64,000 nt of DNA from contig OY365819.1 of assembly GCA_959347315.1 (NCBI GenBank), positions 23,702,589-23,766,588 on the forward strand, written 5' to 3'. This DNA is from Bimastos eiseni (lineage: Eukaryota; Annelida; Clitellata; Crassiclitellata; Lumbricidae). A program made the position numbers and the translations under genes. The notes beneath the pieces are model-generated. The model ran no database searches, had not been told where the DNA came from, and worked only from the letters and a program-made list of their open reading frames with translations. Below, one piece after another: positions 1 through 11,121 of the stretch. How positions within the stretch are numbered: position 1 is the stretch's first letter; each line of letters begins with the position of its first letter.

Positions 1-1
1 C

Positions 2-705
2 ATCGGCGGAGGCGCTCTGGACAGGATAAACGAGATATCCAAGTCATATGGACTGAAAATAAACACACAAAAATGAAGGTAATGAGAGCGAGTCCCATGA
101 GAATATGGAGATCACGGCGAACTCTTGGAGCAGGTGGAATCTTCCAGATACTTGGGAGCCTCGTTGGAGGAAACAGGGAATGGAAGTGGAGAGATAGGAG
201 CCAGACTAGGAATGGCGAGAGCGGCTGTGAGATGGAGGGACAGATCAATTGGAACTTGGTTGAAGGCAAGAGTTATGAGGACGATGGTGTGGTGGGTGGC
301 GATGTATGGGTGCGAGACATGGACACTGAAGGCGCAGGACAAAAGAAGAAAATCAGCTTTCGAAGTGATGACATATAGAAGGATGCTGACAGTCAATTGG
401 AGGGAGCTCAGAACAAATGAGTTCATACTGCAGGAAGTACAACCGGACCATCGATTATTGGAGGTGGTGAAGGGAAGGAAGTTGAACTATTTTAAACACA
501 TTGTCAGAGAGGACGGTTTGCCGGCCTTCATACTACAGGGCTACGTGGATGGTAAAAGAACACGGGTAGACCTAGAAGACCGTGGATGGATGACATCGAG
601 GAGTGGATGAGATTGCCGAGAGCGGACTGCATCAGGAGTGCGCGGGACAGAGTGAGATGGAGGGAAATGACGTCTCTGGCTCTGGTCGCCGATCCGCGGT
701 ATTGA
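2..705 (+). pseudogene. LINE reverse transcriptase C-terminal fragment, frameshifted
   Basis: This is the 3' part of a non-LTR retrotransposon polyprotein, cut by the window start. It covers the end of the reverse transcriptase and the C-terminal region. Visible hallmarks are YGLKIN near 45, SSRYLGASLEE near 140-175, GMARAAVRW near 210-235, and YGCETWTLKAQD near 308-340. The tail RDRVRWREM...ADPRY ends at the stop near 704. The reading frame breaks near 73 and 120, and again near 580-600, so no intact protein is encoded. The pattern fits the RTE-like or related clades that carry YG-ETW(T/A)L after the catalytic domain, but the clade is my inference. The fragment abuts the foldback repeat at about 727. 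Confidence 0.8.
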
Positions 706-726
706 GGAAGGGCAAGTCAAGTCAAG

Positions 727-2375
727 TTAATTCTACCATTCCCGGGGAGTTACTTCTTCCTATGATAAATTGATTCCCATATCTAATGCAACAGAGGAGT
801 TAATTCTTCATAACACAAATCAACAACAACAATAACAATAACAATGATAATAATGACTATATCACTAACAATAATGACAATAACAATAATTGCGATAAAA
901 ATAACAAAAACAATAACAACAAAAAAAGCGACAATGACAATATCAACAACAACAATACCACTAACAACAGTAGAAACAACAATAACAACACACACAATAA
1001 AAATAGCAATAACAAGAACAATGACAATAACAATAATAGCAATAAAAATAACAACAACAATAACAACAATAACAATAACAACAACAACAATCGCAATGAC
1101 AACAATATCAATGACAGAAACAACAATACCAATAACAATAGCAGCATAAACAAAAACAATGACAAAAACAATGACAATAACAGTAACAATAACAAATAAC
1201 AATTACAATAACAATAACACTAAAAACACAATAGCAATAACGACAATAATAACAACACAAACAATAACAATAACAATAAAAAAACAATGACAATGATAAT
1301 ATCGATAACAATAACAAAAATAATAACAATATCAATAATTTCTATTGTTAATGTTCTTGTTATTATTGTTACTGTTATTGCTGTTTTTTATGGTTATTGA
1401 TATTGTTATTGGTATTGCTATTGCTGTTGTTGTTATTGTTAGCTTTATTGATGTTCTTGCTATTGCCAATAATGTTATTGTTATTGTTGTTACTGTTATT
1501 TTTTGTGGTTATTGTTATTGCTATTGTTATTGCTGTTATTGCTGTTATTGTTTTTGTTGTTATTATTATTGTTGTCAACGTTATTGTTGTTGTTGATGTT
1601 GTCATTGTCATTTGTTATTGCTGTTATTGTTGATTTGCTGTTATAGTCGTCGTTATTATTGGTATTGTTATTCTTATTGTCATTGTTATTGTTGATATTA
1701 TTATTGCTGTTATTGTTATCGTTTTGGTTATTGCTATTGTTTTTGTTGTTGTTATTCCTATTGTCATTGTTCTTGTTATTTTTATTGTTATTGTTGTTGT
1801 TATTGTCATTGTTATTATCAATATTGTTATTGTCAGTGTTATTGTTTATATTACTATTGCTGTTATTGTTATCGTTATTGTTATCGCTATGGTTATCGCT
1901 ATTGTTATTGTCATTGTCATTCCCATTGTCATTGTCATCGTTCTTGTTATTTTTATTGCTATTGTTATTATTGTTATTATTATTTTTATTATTATTATTG
2001 TTTTTGTTGTTGTCGATTCGTGCTAGGAAGAATTAACTCCCCTACTGCATTAGGTATAGGAGTCCACTCTTCCTAAACGGAATTAACTCCCCGGGAGTCA
2101 GTTTGTCCTAGGTAGAATTAACTCCCCTATTGCAATGGATATGGGAGTCAATTTATCCTAGAAAGAATTAACTCCCCGGTAGTCGGTTTGTCCTAGGAAG
2201 AATTAACTCCCCGGTAGTCAGTTGGTATTATGTAGAAATAAACTCCCCGAGAGTGTTTATTCGCAGAGGGGAGTGTATTTATCCTAGGAACAATTAACTC
2301 CAGAGTCAATATATCATAGGTACAATACACTCCGGAAGTTAATTTATCCGGGTAGTTAATTTAGCCTCCTACACC
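727..2375. mobile_element. Foldback-type element, copy 1, with simple-repeat core
   Basis: Satellite-like units built on GGGAGTTAATTC and CTAGGAAGAATTAACTCCCC flank a long simple-repeat core. The left side (727-822) reads in the GAGTTAATTC orientation and the right side (2027-2375) in the reverse orientation. The right end, AGCCTCCTACACC at 2363-2375, is the same end as the copy at 56252-57420. The left terminal motif is missing here and the left arm is short, so this copy appears truncated against the LINE fragment. No coding sequence is present. The arrangement matches foldback transposons, which have long terminal inverted repeats made of tandem units. No target duplication was seen. Confidence 0.7.
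820..2026. repeat. Imperfect (AAC/AAT)n then (ATT/GTT)n inverted simple repeat
   Basis: From about 820 to 1335 the + strand is almost only AAC and AAT triplets with interruptions. From about 1336 to 2026 it is almost only ATT and GTT triplets. The two halves are therefore long arms of an imperfect palindrome that meet near 1335. Open frames here (for example 783-1202 - and 1659-2036 +) encode only I/V/L or T/N runs and are artefacts. Confidence 0.9.
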
Positions 2376-3674
2376 GGTCGCTAATCGGTTACGTGGTACT
2401 TCTGGGCTCCCAATCGTGTGTAACCCCTTCGTCAGTCCAGAGAGTTTAAACCACTTATTTCCGAGATTAAGGGCCAAAATCGGCTAGCTTCCTTGAAACT
2501 AGGCCACATAGTAGAACGGGCTGCTCTATTCATCAATCTATGGTGAGGATGCAGTCTACTTCATAATCATTTACTACGACGGGAAACATCGAAGGCTGCA
2601 TTGGCTTCCTGAGCTTGCAAGACTCTTCTTGAATCATGGGATGATGAGTGTAAAGGTTGGCTGATGGATAAAGGCACGGTGTGACAGGGTGCGGCAATCG
2701 TTGTGGGAAAGCAATCAGGGTTCGAAACTCGACTCACGGATTTACCTCTTTGATTACTTTCTACTCTTTCTAACCTCTTCCTATATTCTGACAAATTGGC
2801 CAATAATTGTCCCCACTGCTCTCTAACTAAATCTGCATGACTCTGCGAGATTTGTACTAGTTTGGTTTTTATCCTGTTCTACCATTCTAACTGATTCTTT
2901 GACATGCTGTCTAATTTAGTAAATACATGTATGTTATACGTATTTACTAAATTAGATAGCATGTGCAGAACTAGGTCTACCGAAAGGTGAATTTATTCTC
3001 TCTACCTTAGTATCTAATCCTGCTTGATGCAAAGACTTTTGACACATCATGAAAGAATATAAAAAAGTTTTACTAGCATGCAAGACAAGAACTGTCAGTT
3101 ACTTCACAGATAAATACTGAAATAAAATCACAAGGATCATAATTAATGTCCAAGTCACAAGTCTGAAATAAAAGGCTCTACACTAACAACACACCAGTCA
3201 CCATATAATATTCTCAGTCAGAATAATTCAATCTTCTGACTATAACAAATGCGATCAGCAACATTGCTCCCCAAATTTAATATCTACTTGGGCACAATAA
3301 AATAGAAAAATGGATGCCACTTAACCTCAACATCAGGACTCGTCACGATTCAGCAATTCAGGGACGATCCACGATACAAACCCTGTAGACCAAGGAACTC
3401 ACTGAACGATTAAATCATTGGAAGTCGAAACGTATATCGGCTTCAACGATGATTCCAGAAGAAGACACATCCACGGGATAAATCCACTTCCTATAATGTT
3501 CTCTAATCCAATAGATAGCAACTGATGAATTTAGTACACTTCACTACTAAATTCTATTCTCGAACGCTTTTAACAATGGACTCAGATACTAGAAGTGTCA
3601 TACAATTAGAGCCTATATATCAGACGCCTGGTATCGCTCGTCATCAAACAACTTAGCACTAAAAGTACTGACTT
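2376..3674. other. No gene recognised; AT-rich unique sequence
   Basis: No coding sequence is supported. The only structure I see is the hairpin at 2903-2963. The stretch after 2990 looks like non-repetitive intergenic DNA. Confidence 0.5.
2903..2963. repeat. 24-bp inverted repeat (hairpin), one mismatch
   Basis: Arms 2903-2926 and 2940-2963 pair over 24 bases with one mismatch, around a 13-base loop. The left arm begins CATGCTGTCTAATTTAG. It could be a relic of a small inverted-repeat transposon or a structured transcript; nothing else nearby decides between these. Confidence 0.85.
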
Positions 3675-4250
3675 GTGGTAAAACATTTTAACCTAGTATT
3701 ACGATCTTCACTGGCTCAACTTATCCGAAAGTCTCTGTATATTGGCATAAGCACTATCGCAGACGACGACTCTCGGGTAGCTGGCAATGGGTTTGAGGGT
3801 GCTTTTTCTTACATAGGTACTAACTTCTACGTCACCTTGCGCCGGCGGGAAAGCTGTCAAAACCTCTGCCGTGGCATACTAAATGGCCTCCGATATGCCT
3901 TGTCGGAGATCAATGCACAGAGCGATTTATCAGCCTTATGAAGACAGGAAATCCTCCGATACGCGCATCCTGTTTTCGGCTTTAGAAAACAGACCGACCT
4001 AAGCAGTAATAGTTCGGAGCAGGACGTTTTGAAGCAGCCGTTTTGGCGCAGGACCATTTTGGGTCAGGACGTTTTGGCGCAAGCGTTTTGACGATATATA
4101 ATGTAACACGAAGCATGATAATTATGCTAAACTTGGACTGGAATGGTGAAAATAATTATGCTTAAATAGAAAAGAGATGGATATGAGAATTTTTGCTCGT
4201 CGTGGAACCCTTTTAGTCACAATTTTTTTTCCAATCTCGCTTCCAATTAA
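3675..4250. other. Unassigned stretch with a short GC-rich tandem motif
   Basis: An 88-codon frame at 3675-3941 (+) has no recognisable domain and is not called as a gene. At about 4013-4095 a degenerate motif close to CAGGACGTTTTGGCGCA repeats about four times, with unit spacing near 17-20 bp. Confidence 0.45.
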
Positions 4251-4255
4251 ACGGC

Positions 4256-4425
4256 ATTTTTCCATCAATCCAGCTTCCATTTAAGCATGATTATTTTCAT
4301 CAATCCAACTTCCATTTAAGCAAGATTATTTTCATCGATCCAGCTTCAAATTAAGCAAGACTATTTTTATCAATCCAGCTCCCAGTTTAACAGTGTCCTT
4401 TTCATTGATTGGGCTTCTAGCCAGG
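4256..4425 (+). repeat. 36-bp satellite, four to five units
   Basis: Units close to TTTCATCAATCCAGCTTCC followed by ATTTAAGCAAGATTA recur near 4261, 4297, 4332 and 4368, giving a period of about 36 bp. This is the same family as the arrays near 20.4-21.7, 22.6, 23.6, 24.9, 29.8-30.3 and 61.3 kb. Confidence 0.8.
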
Positions 4426-5016
4426 GATGTGAGTAGTGAGGTGACAGTTCTGGCGATTTGACCTTGAGATTATCACGTGACGTTTTAACGTCTTAATAAA
4501 TTGAAGCGTTTATAAAGAATGAAAATTTAGGGTTGGCACAGCCCCCTTGCATAATGATATGGTCGCCGCCGCTATTCTAGCGTTAGAGCAAGTGTATTTA
4601 GCTTTAAAATAATAGACCTGTCATTAATATGTCAACTCCATGTCAAAGGTCGAAACATAACAGTTACCATCCCTACTACTATACGATGAGCAAAGCTCAT
4701 TGAGCTAAGCTCAGTACAAAGACTGCCTGCGCTGGAAGAACAATGGATGATTGGTAGGCCGTTGACAGGTGATGTATACAATGGCTACTGATAGGGCGCC
4801 AGATGCCCAGTGAAAAGGTTACCTGCTGTTGGGGCACAGACCCAATTTTTTATTGTTAATGGGCGGCGCGATGCCTTCATTCTAGGGTCGTGTAGGCCTG
4901 TTGGGCTACAGTCTCTTCACTCAATAGGAGTGCTGCAAAGTGGGGCGAAGGTACAAAATGCCGCCCCTGCCTATTATTCCATCACTTCGTTCTTGTATAT
5001 ATAGGCCTACCCCGAG
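4425..5016 (+). mobile_element. Copy 1 of a TIR element shared with 9.7-12.5 kb
   Basis: The segment 4625-4940 is nearly identical, in inverted orientation, to about 9935-10255. The start near 4430-4470 carries a weaker version of the terminal repeat GGTTCTGGCGATTT found at both ends of the 9.7-12.5 kb element. No coding frame is convincing, so this is likely a non-autonomous DNA transposon. It is interrupted by the LINE insertion whose target duplication starts at 5017. Confidence 0.6.
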
Positions 5017-6153
5017 ATATGCACAAGGCACCTGAACGACCCTCTGAAAAAGAGGGATCTGGTCAAAGATCACATCCGCTCCTACGACGCGCGAGTGGCT
5101 GTCTACACGGATGGAGCCAAGAACGCAGCAGGTAGAGTGTCGTGCTCATTCTACGTGCCCTCTAGGGGCCACCACGAGAGCTGCCGAATGAGCGACGGCT
5201 CATCGGTCCTGGCAGCCGAACTGGAGGCCATAAAGAGGGCTGTGGAATGGGCCGCCAGCGAAGATGCACACCATCTCGTCATCTTCTCCGACTCCCTCGT
5301 CGCGATCCAGAGTGTTGAGTGACAGCAGTCCGCTGCCAGACCACAGGAGCTCACGGAACTGCTTCACGTGCTGGACGCCTACGCTCAACGCACCCAGTCG
5401 ACCCCAACCCTGGTCTGAATCCCCGGACATACCGGCATCGAGGGAAACTAGACCGCTGACACCCTCTGCAAGCGAGCGTTAAACAACGACATCATCGCCA
5501 TCCCGACGACGCTCGAGCTCCAGGAAGCTCGAGCGAAGTACAAAGACCACTTCCTCCGGAAGTGGCAAGCGGACTGGACCACCTCCGTCGCTGGCTCGCA
5601 CTACCGAGCCCTGGAGCCGAACGTCGGGATGGCCAAACAGTACAACGATCCCAACCGGAGAAAGGAAGTCACCATAAACAGACTCCGGTTGGGCCACTGC
5701 CTACTAAACCCACAGATGAAGCTGTGGGGCCGCCACCCGACCGGGAACTGCGACGAGTGCGGTGACGTCCAGGAAACCGTGCGCCACTTCCTGCTGGAGT
5801 GCCCGGCCCAGCTGGGCCTCCAGGACGAACTCATCCGGATGTGCGCACGGAAAAGACTAGCCGTACGAACTCAGCACCGCACTCAGTCAAACCAGCTGCT
5901 TGGACACCATCTACAAGTGGCTGGCAGTTTCTGGTCGGAAGATCTAGGACTACTGTAAATGGACAATGAACAACTTAGTTTGAACACTACTATACAATAT
6001 TATATTACATATAAAACATTATTACATATGAAACATTAAAAGATTATCAACAATGCAAATATGTACCTTGTATAACTGTTCTTGTCTGACGCATATCATC
6101 ATCGTTATGGATGCGTCGTTAAATAAACTTATATCAGTCAATATGCACAAGGC
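5017..6153 (+). mobile_element. 5'-truncated I/Nimb-like LINE with 13-bp target duplication
   Basis: The insertion occupies 5030-6140 and is flanked by perfect direct repeats of ATATGCACAAGGC at 5017-5029 and 6141-6153. It starts inside the polyprotein (RNase H region), has a 3' UTR of about 180 bp and ends near AATAAACTTATATCAGTCA. The 5' truncation and variable-length target duplication are typical of target-primed reverse transcription. A short inverted piece of the same 3' UTR lies near 17521-17570. Confidence 0.9.
5032..5958 (+). pseudogene. LINE RNase H and C-terminal domain, with in-frame stops
   Basis: The frame reads an RNase H domain starting AVYTDGAKNAAGRV (5095-5136). It continues with the conserved SSVLAAELEAIKRAVEW and the FSDS motif, as in the RNase H of I, Nimb and related LINE clades. 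The HTGIEGN part of the domain follows near 5426-5450. After it comes the usual C-terminal region with RLRLGHCLLN (5681-5710) and the zinc-knuckle-like C-x2-C...H-x4-C at 5749-5803 (CDECG ... HFLLEC). In-frame stops near 5320, 5416 and 5451 kill the protein. The catalytic reverse transcriptase is absent because of 5' truncation. The translation ends at a stop just before 5960. Confidence 0.85.
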
Positions 6154-6600
6154 GATAGGCATAGGGCGCCTGTTTTGAGTGCTTTCATTATGCTCTTATA
6201 TACATTACGATTACTCTATTCAGTATTTAAATAATTTTAGGGCCTACAGTTAGTAACAGCATCAGCATGCACTGTCAACATTAAAGCTGTATGTAATGTG
6301 ACCAATTAAAATGAATTCTCATCAGATAAAAAGATATGAAAATAGAATAATATTGTATTAATTTAGAAATTAACCAGTTATAAAACAAATAAAGCAAGCC
6401 TCACAATAAAGTTACTAAACGCCTTGCAGGCTAGATCGAAAATTATAAAAGTAAAATGAAAATAAAACAATACAAACCATAGGGCCTATTCTTTCTTTAT
6501 ACGTATTGAAAAGAAAATCAAAGGCCTATGCAATAATTTAATCATAGTGAGACCATAGTAAGTATGGTACTTAGAATAGATTAGTAACTGATAACTTTGA
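6154..6600. other. AT-rich sequence, nothing recognised
   Basis: No coding potential, repeats or RNA genes are seen beyond AT-rich composition and two near-copies of the GGGCCTA motif. Confidence 0.4.
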
Positions 6601-6604
6601 CTAA

Positions 6605-6685
6605 TTGGAGCGCTCATGAGTAGTAACCTTGAGGGAGCGCTATATAAATTTCATAATGAATGAATGAATCATTCATTCATTGAAC
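6605..6685 (+). mobile_element. Isolated LINE 3' end with ATGA tail
   Basis: GGAGCGCTCATGAGTAGTAACC followed by GGGAGCGCTATATAAAT and an ATGAATGAATGA run matches the 3' end of the CR1-like LINE at 11.1-11.76 kb. The tail then inverts to ATCATTCATTCATT, forming a small hairpin at about 6655-6682. Confidence 0.65.
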
Positions 6686-6689
6686 TTAT

Positions 6690-7467
6690 CATACGGATAC
6701 GGTACGGGCTCATACTTTCATTATATCAGTCAACTGTTACAATTTAAAAATTTACTTTTCTTGCTTTCCCTGCAGCAAAATGACTAATAGCCTTGTCAAA
6801 GTTGATTGTGCTTGTCAACGAGCGTTCAACTGCAAGAATTGCTAAATTGGAATGTAGTGATTCTCTAATTGTGGGTCTTAAGTAGGTTTTAATTAGTTTA
6901 TTTTAATTAGTTTTAGTTTTGAAAATTAAAATACTGTTTAGGCAATAGGCCTAACTCTTTCATATCAACCCAGATTAAGAAAGATTTTTGGATAAATCCA
7001 ACTTCTATTTAAGTTAGATTTCGATTGTGAATCCAAAACTCTGCATTAATTTATTCATCACTCAATAGGGGCAAAAGCGTCTTTCATTACTCAAATTTCG
7101 GTTTCATAAAACTTTATTTGCATCAATACATGATGCACTTTGCAAGTTTTTTCGTTAAAAAATCGAATTTATATTTAAGCAGAGATTGTCCTTAATTAAT
7201 CCAACTTTTTGCTTAGGAAAGAATTATCGGAGTGAGTGACGTCATTTATGGATCTTCTTAAATTAATTACTGCTAACATAAGGCTTCGGAATTTTTGGCA
7301 TCGCGAATTCGATCACAACTTACAACAGTGTACAAAACTGTACATAAGCAATTCTAAGCAAAGGCCGTTTTGCAGACAATTAGAATGTGTTGTTGCGATG
7401 AGCCAATAACGTTAACCTAAAAATAGACGCCAATCACATTCCAGCACTTATCGAAAAATAGGCTCTG
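6690..7467. repeat. Degenerate 36-bp satellite remnants in AT-rich DNA
   Basis: Between about 6960 and 7215 there are worn units of the same family as 4256-4425, such as AATCCAACTTCTATTTAAG near 6993. Spacing is no longer regular. No gene is seen. Confidence 0.4.
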
Positions 7468-8628
7468 ATGACTTTTCCCAACATGCAGGTCTATGGTCTC
7501 GAAATGCGGCGTTGTACTTGTATGAATGAAGATAGGCTATGCTTCATTTATGAAAAAAATGTAGACTACACGAGCGATCAGCGTTTATTTACATTATATC
7601 CAGGATCATTAAATAAGCTAGACATAAAATGTAAAGATCTTCTGAAATCAATTGATGTTAACTAACTGAATGGACGTCTCTGTACGTAAGCACAAGGGGA
7701 CCGTTGATGAAAGTAAGCATGCACGAAAGAAACGTAAATGGCGACTGTCTACTGGTCCCAAGAAACGAGGTAAGCTGAAAGGAAGCACTCTGTTATTGTT
7801 ATTATTGGAAATCAATGTCAAGACTACTTTGCGTGTGGTCAAATTTCCTACTTTTTAGAGCGCCGCAAGACAACTGGTGCACCCAGGGCGTCTATCCTCC
7901 CATAAGTCATTGGAGCAACATTGACCCCTAAAGACCTCCAATTCCTCTCCCGCCCCACTTAATTTTTAACGGAGCACAAACATGACCTCCAGAAAGTCTT
8001 TTGAAATTGCAGATACATATAGACTAGCTTTGGCACCTTACGGATAAAAAAATCAACTGATCCACCAGATTTTCTTACATGTGAGCATTCATTGCCTTGC
8101 AATTTCTTTTAATTTTCACACATGTCTAGTCTCTCCACTTTCTTTTTGGATGGCAATAATCTTCAGACCTCTCAAATGGCATATCGTATAATAATAGCAT
8201 ATCTAGACGATTTATAATATTTGTTTATTTAGAGATACAATCTGACAAAAACTCAGAAACGCTAACGTGTGTCACATTGATCAGTAAAGTTCGGAATTAA
8301 CATCAAACTATAGTAGGCCTAGGTCTTTTTATATATGGGTCTGGCGAAAAATTGAGAGCTGTCTCTGGGTCGGAGAACATGGTTGTTTGCTCGGGGTCTT
8401 AATTGGTGAATGGAATAGTGACGGATTGGAGGTAGGAGTTGGTGAAGAATATGCTTGTGGTTATGTAAAATGTAGAAGAGGGGTTTTATCCTATCAGAAA
8501 ATTCAGCACCCATTTTTTCTTTCTCTTCCATTCAAAACATATCCAAAGGCACTGCCATTGCCAAACTGTTATGTTATATACCTCCTTATCCCTGTGGGGT
8601 CTACCCCTATAGCCTCCGATAGCCTCTG
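7468..8628. other. No gene recognised
   Basis: Short frames at 7468-7665 (+), 7670-7858 (+) and 8319-8531 (-) show no domain or splice evidence. I see no repeats here. Confidence 0.4.
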
Positions 8629-8706
8629 AAAGAGCGCCTGGAAGAACTCACAAAAAGGGCTGACAAGGCTGTCAGCCCTTTTTGTGAGTTCTTCCAGGTG
8701 CTCTTT
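8629..8706. repeat. 37-bp near-perfect hairpin with 4-base loop
   Basis: Arms 8629-8665 and 8670-8706 are inverted repeats with one mismatch around the loop AGGC. The arm core is GGAAGAACTCACAAAAAGGG. The length and perfection would suit a young inverted-repeat insertion, or a transcript that folds into a long hairpin. Confidence 0.95.
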
Positions 8707-9260
8707 ATCGAGGGAAATCTCAGGAAATCTCCCCCAGTTAACCCCCAACTCCCCCGAAAATTTCCCCCGAAATCTCCCCCTGGAAATTTCACCCGCAGTC
8801 CCGCAATGCAACTATTTAACGGTGCGAATGCCTTAAATCGAATCTTTTGTTTTGAACGATCAGTGCAGATGGTTAATGTTCTTTCAACTGTACTCCATTC
8901 ATGTCCAAAATTGTGGAACAATCTTTCCGTGTTTGTATGTATATACTTCTTCCCAGTATTTTGTAGAAAAAAGGAGACTCACTTCACAAAGCAAAACTCA
9001 ACGTCAGTCACCATGGAAGTTGAAAAAGTTACAATGAAAGCAATTAAATAACCGTTTGGAGAAGTTGAAATCTATGTATGAATATACTTCTTCTTCATCT
9101 TGCAAAAAACGTCCGATGCTTCGTATTTCTTTGTGTAAATATTTAAAAATTGCTGAGGAAAAATTGCGGGGGGACAATTCCTAGTTTTGAGGAAAAAATT
9201 CCAGGAGAGAAATTTCCAGTGGGGAGACTTGGGGATTTCCGAGGTGGAAATTTCCTAGAA
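8707..9260. repeat. C-rich then G-rich arms of an imperfect inverted repeat
   Basis: Left motifs such as GAAATCTCCCCC and GAAATTTCCCCC occur at 8717-8800. Their reverse forms, GGAAATTTCC and GGGGAGACTTGGGGATTTCC, occur at 9165-9255. This suggests the ends of a roughly 550-bp palindromic element. No protein frame between them is convincing. Confidence 0.5.
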
Positions 9261-9704
9261 TCCACAGCGACACTGTAGAATTGAACAGAATAGCTCAACC
9301 GTGAATAATATATGAGTAAAATTATATAATATATAAGAAATTTTCTTCCCCTGAATCTTCAAACTTGCTTCCCATATTTCTGGGATGGAGCATTTGCTCC
9401 AAGGCTTACACGGTGTAGACGCTCCTGGTTGCACCCGACATGAGGACGGAATCTACTTAACAAAGAGTATTCGTATTGGAAAAATATTTGGTCATTTTGA
9501 TCGTCATCATCATCGTCGTCGTCGTCATCGCCATCATCACCACCACCACCACCATCATCGTAAATGATATTCTCGGTTAGTTTCGTTGTTAAATTGAGAT
9601 CGATTCCACAAACGAGATCTCACAGATTCGAGGTTTGTTGTGTATCAGCCTATAGACCCTACCCAGCAGCCGTTTATTATTGTTATTCTCTTATTATTCA
9701 TAAC
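9261..9704. repeat. Intergenic stretch with (CAT/CGT/CAC)n microsatellite
   Basis: A trinucleotide run at 9498-9562 (CAT, CGT, CAC) makes a His/Arg-rich open frame that I treat as an artefact. Nothing else is recognised. Confidence 0.7.
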
Positions 9705-10299
9705 GTTATTCTAACCTGGGTCTAATAAGTAGTGGTGGTATGGGCGGTTCTGGCGATTTATACTTTGGCATGTTATATAACCACCTATGATGTGGTCCAT
9801 TGTCTTCTGTGACCTGAATTTGAATCTAGGTCTTGACTCATGGACTTTGTAGGCTGGCCAAACCTAATTGCTTTTGTTTCAGGCCATTCTACCCCTAGAC
9901 TGAGAGCCAGTGCAGACCTAGCTGACTGGAGTGGAAGCCTGTGCAGCACTCCTACTGAGTGAAGTGACCCTAGGCTGTAGCCCAAAGGCTTGTACAAACC
10001 TAGAATGACTGCAGCACGCCCCCATTAACAATAGAAAATTGGGTCTGTGCCCCAACAGCAGGTAACCTTTTCACTGGGCATCTGGCGCCCTATCAGTAGC
10101 CATTGTATACATCACCTGTCAACGGCCTACCAATCATCCATTGTTCTTCTAGCGCAGGCAATCTTTGTACTGCGCTTATCTCAATGAACTTTGCCCATCC
10201 TATAGTAGTAGGGTTGGTAACTGTTATGTTTCCACCTTTGACACACCTTTGTAGAATTTGAGCGAATGCAAGAAGCAATACATAATGGAAAACTACAAG

Positions 10300-11080
10300 T
10301 TTAAGATGTGATAGTGGTTGAATATCTGTGAGCAATGCATAACTTTAAGAATTTTCATGTAAGAAGCCAAAAACTTGAGGTTTAATACATTGAAACTGTA
10401 CAGTTTAAGGAATTGTGTGCGGGAATTGGAGTTTGATGTTGGAGTTTTAACAATTGTTAGAATGAATTGAGTGTAAAAATGTAGAAAACAGAAATTTCAG
10501 GCATTGAAGCTGTTGTGTATTGGAGTTTGGTGTTTAGGTATAAGGAATTCTTGGATTTATGAAGATGTAAAAAGTGTGTGCAAATGCAGTAAAACAGAAG
10601 TTTAAGGAATTGTTGGATTGTATAGGGCGTTAAAAATGTATGAAAAGGTAGAAATCTGTAGTTTGATACATTGAAGTTCTTGTGTAATGGAGTTTGATTT
10701 CGAAGCTTAAGAATTTGTTGAGTTGAAGAAGGTATAAAAGCATAGGTATAGACCTATGTAGGGAATTGAAGTTTGAAGCATTTAAACTTTTAGGTATTGG
10801 AATATAATTTTGTGAAGTAAGTGAGTAAGAAAACCAGTAGTTGGAGTGTAAGAAAAGCCGATGGCTGGAATACAGCCAAACACATACCAATGGTAAGAAA
10901 GCCGATAGCAACAGATGCATACATTTCATAAGTAAGAGAAAAACCGATGGGTGGAATATTCCAAACAAATGCATTTACTGAGTAAGTAAGACAGCCGATG
11001 GCGAAAAATCCATTTTTAAGTAAGTAAGAAAACCAATAGTTGGAATACATCGAACAATACATTTGATAAGCAAGTAAGAA
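10300..11080. repeat. Degenerate short-period minisatellite, first half
   Basis: Phrases such as TTGGAGTTTGATGTT, TTTAAGGAATTGT and later GTAAGTAAGAAAACCGATGG recur at about 35-70 bp intervals. They continue after the LINE insertion in a related form (11757-12180). The - strand frames 10630-10974 and 10790-11062 derive from this repeat. Confidence 0.55.
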
Positions 11081-11121
11081 AGTTGACAGAAAAGTCGTTG
11101 GTTAGGGTATGCCGTGATTCA

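Noticed and set aside
783..2036. Long open frames on both strands, Ile/Val/Leu-rich or Thr/Asn-rich, looking like membrane proteins
   Set aside because: They are translations of AAC/AAT and ATT/GTT triplet repeats; triplet repeats stay open without selection.
3675..3941. 88-codon frame
   Set aside because: No recognisable domain, no splice signals, and an overlapping frame of similar size on the other strand.
9498..9562. His-rich metal-binding-like peptide
   Set aside because: CAT/CGT/CAC trinucleotide run, no supporting gene structure.
10630..11062. - strand frames of 90-114 codons, aromatic and Leu-rich
   Set aside because: They lie wholly in a degenerate minisatellite inside the TIR element.
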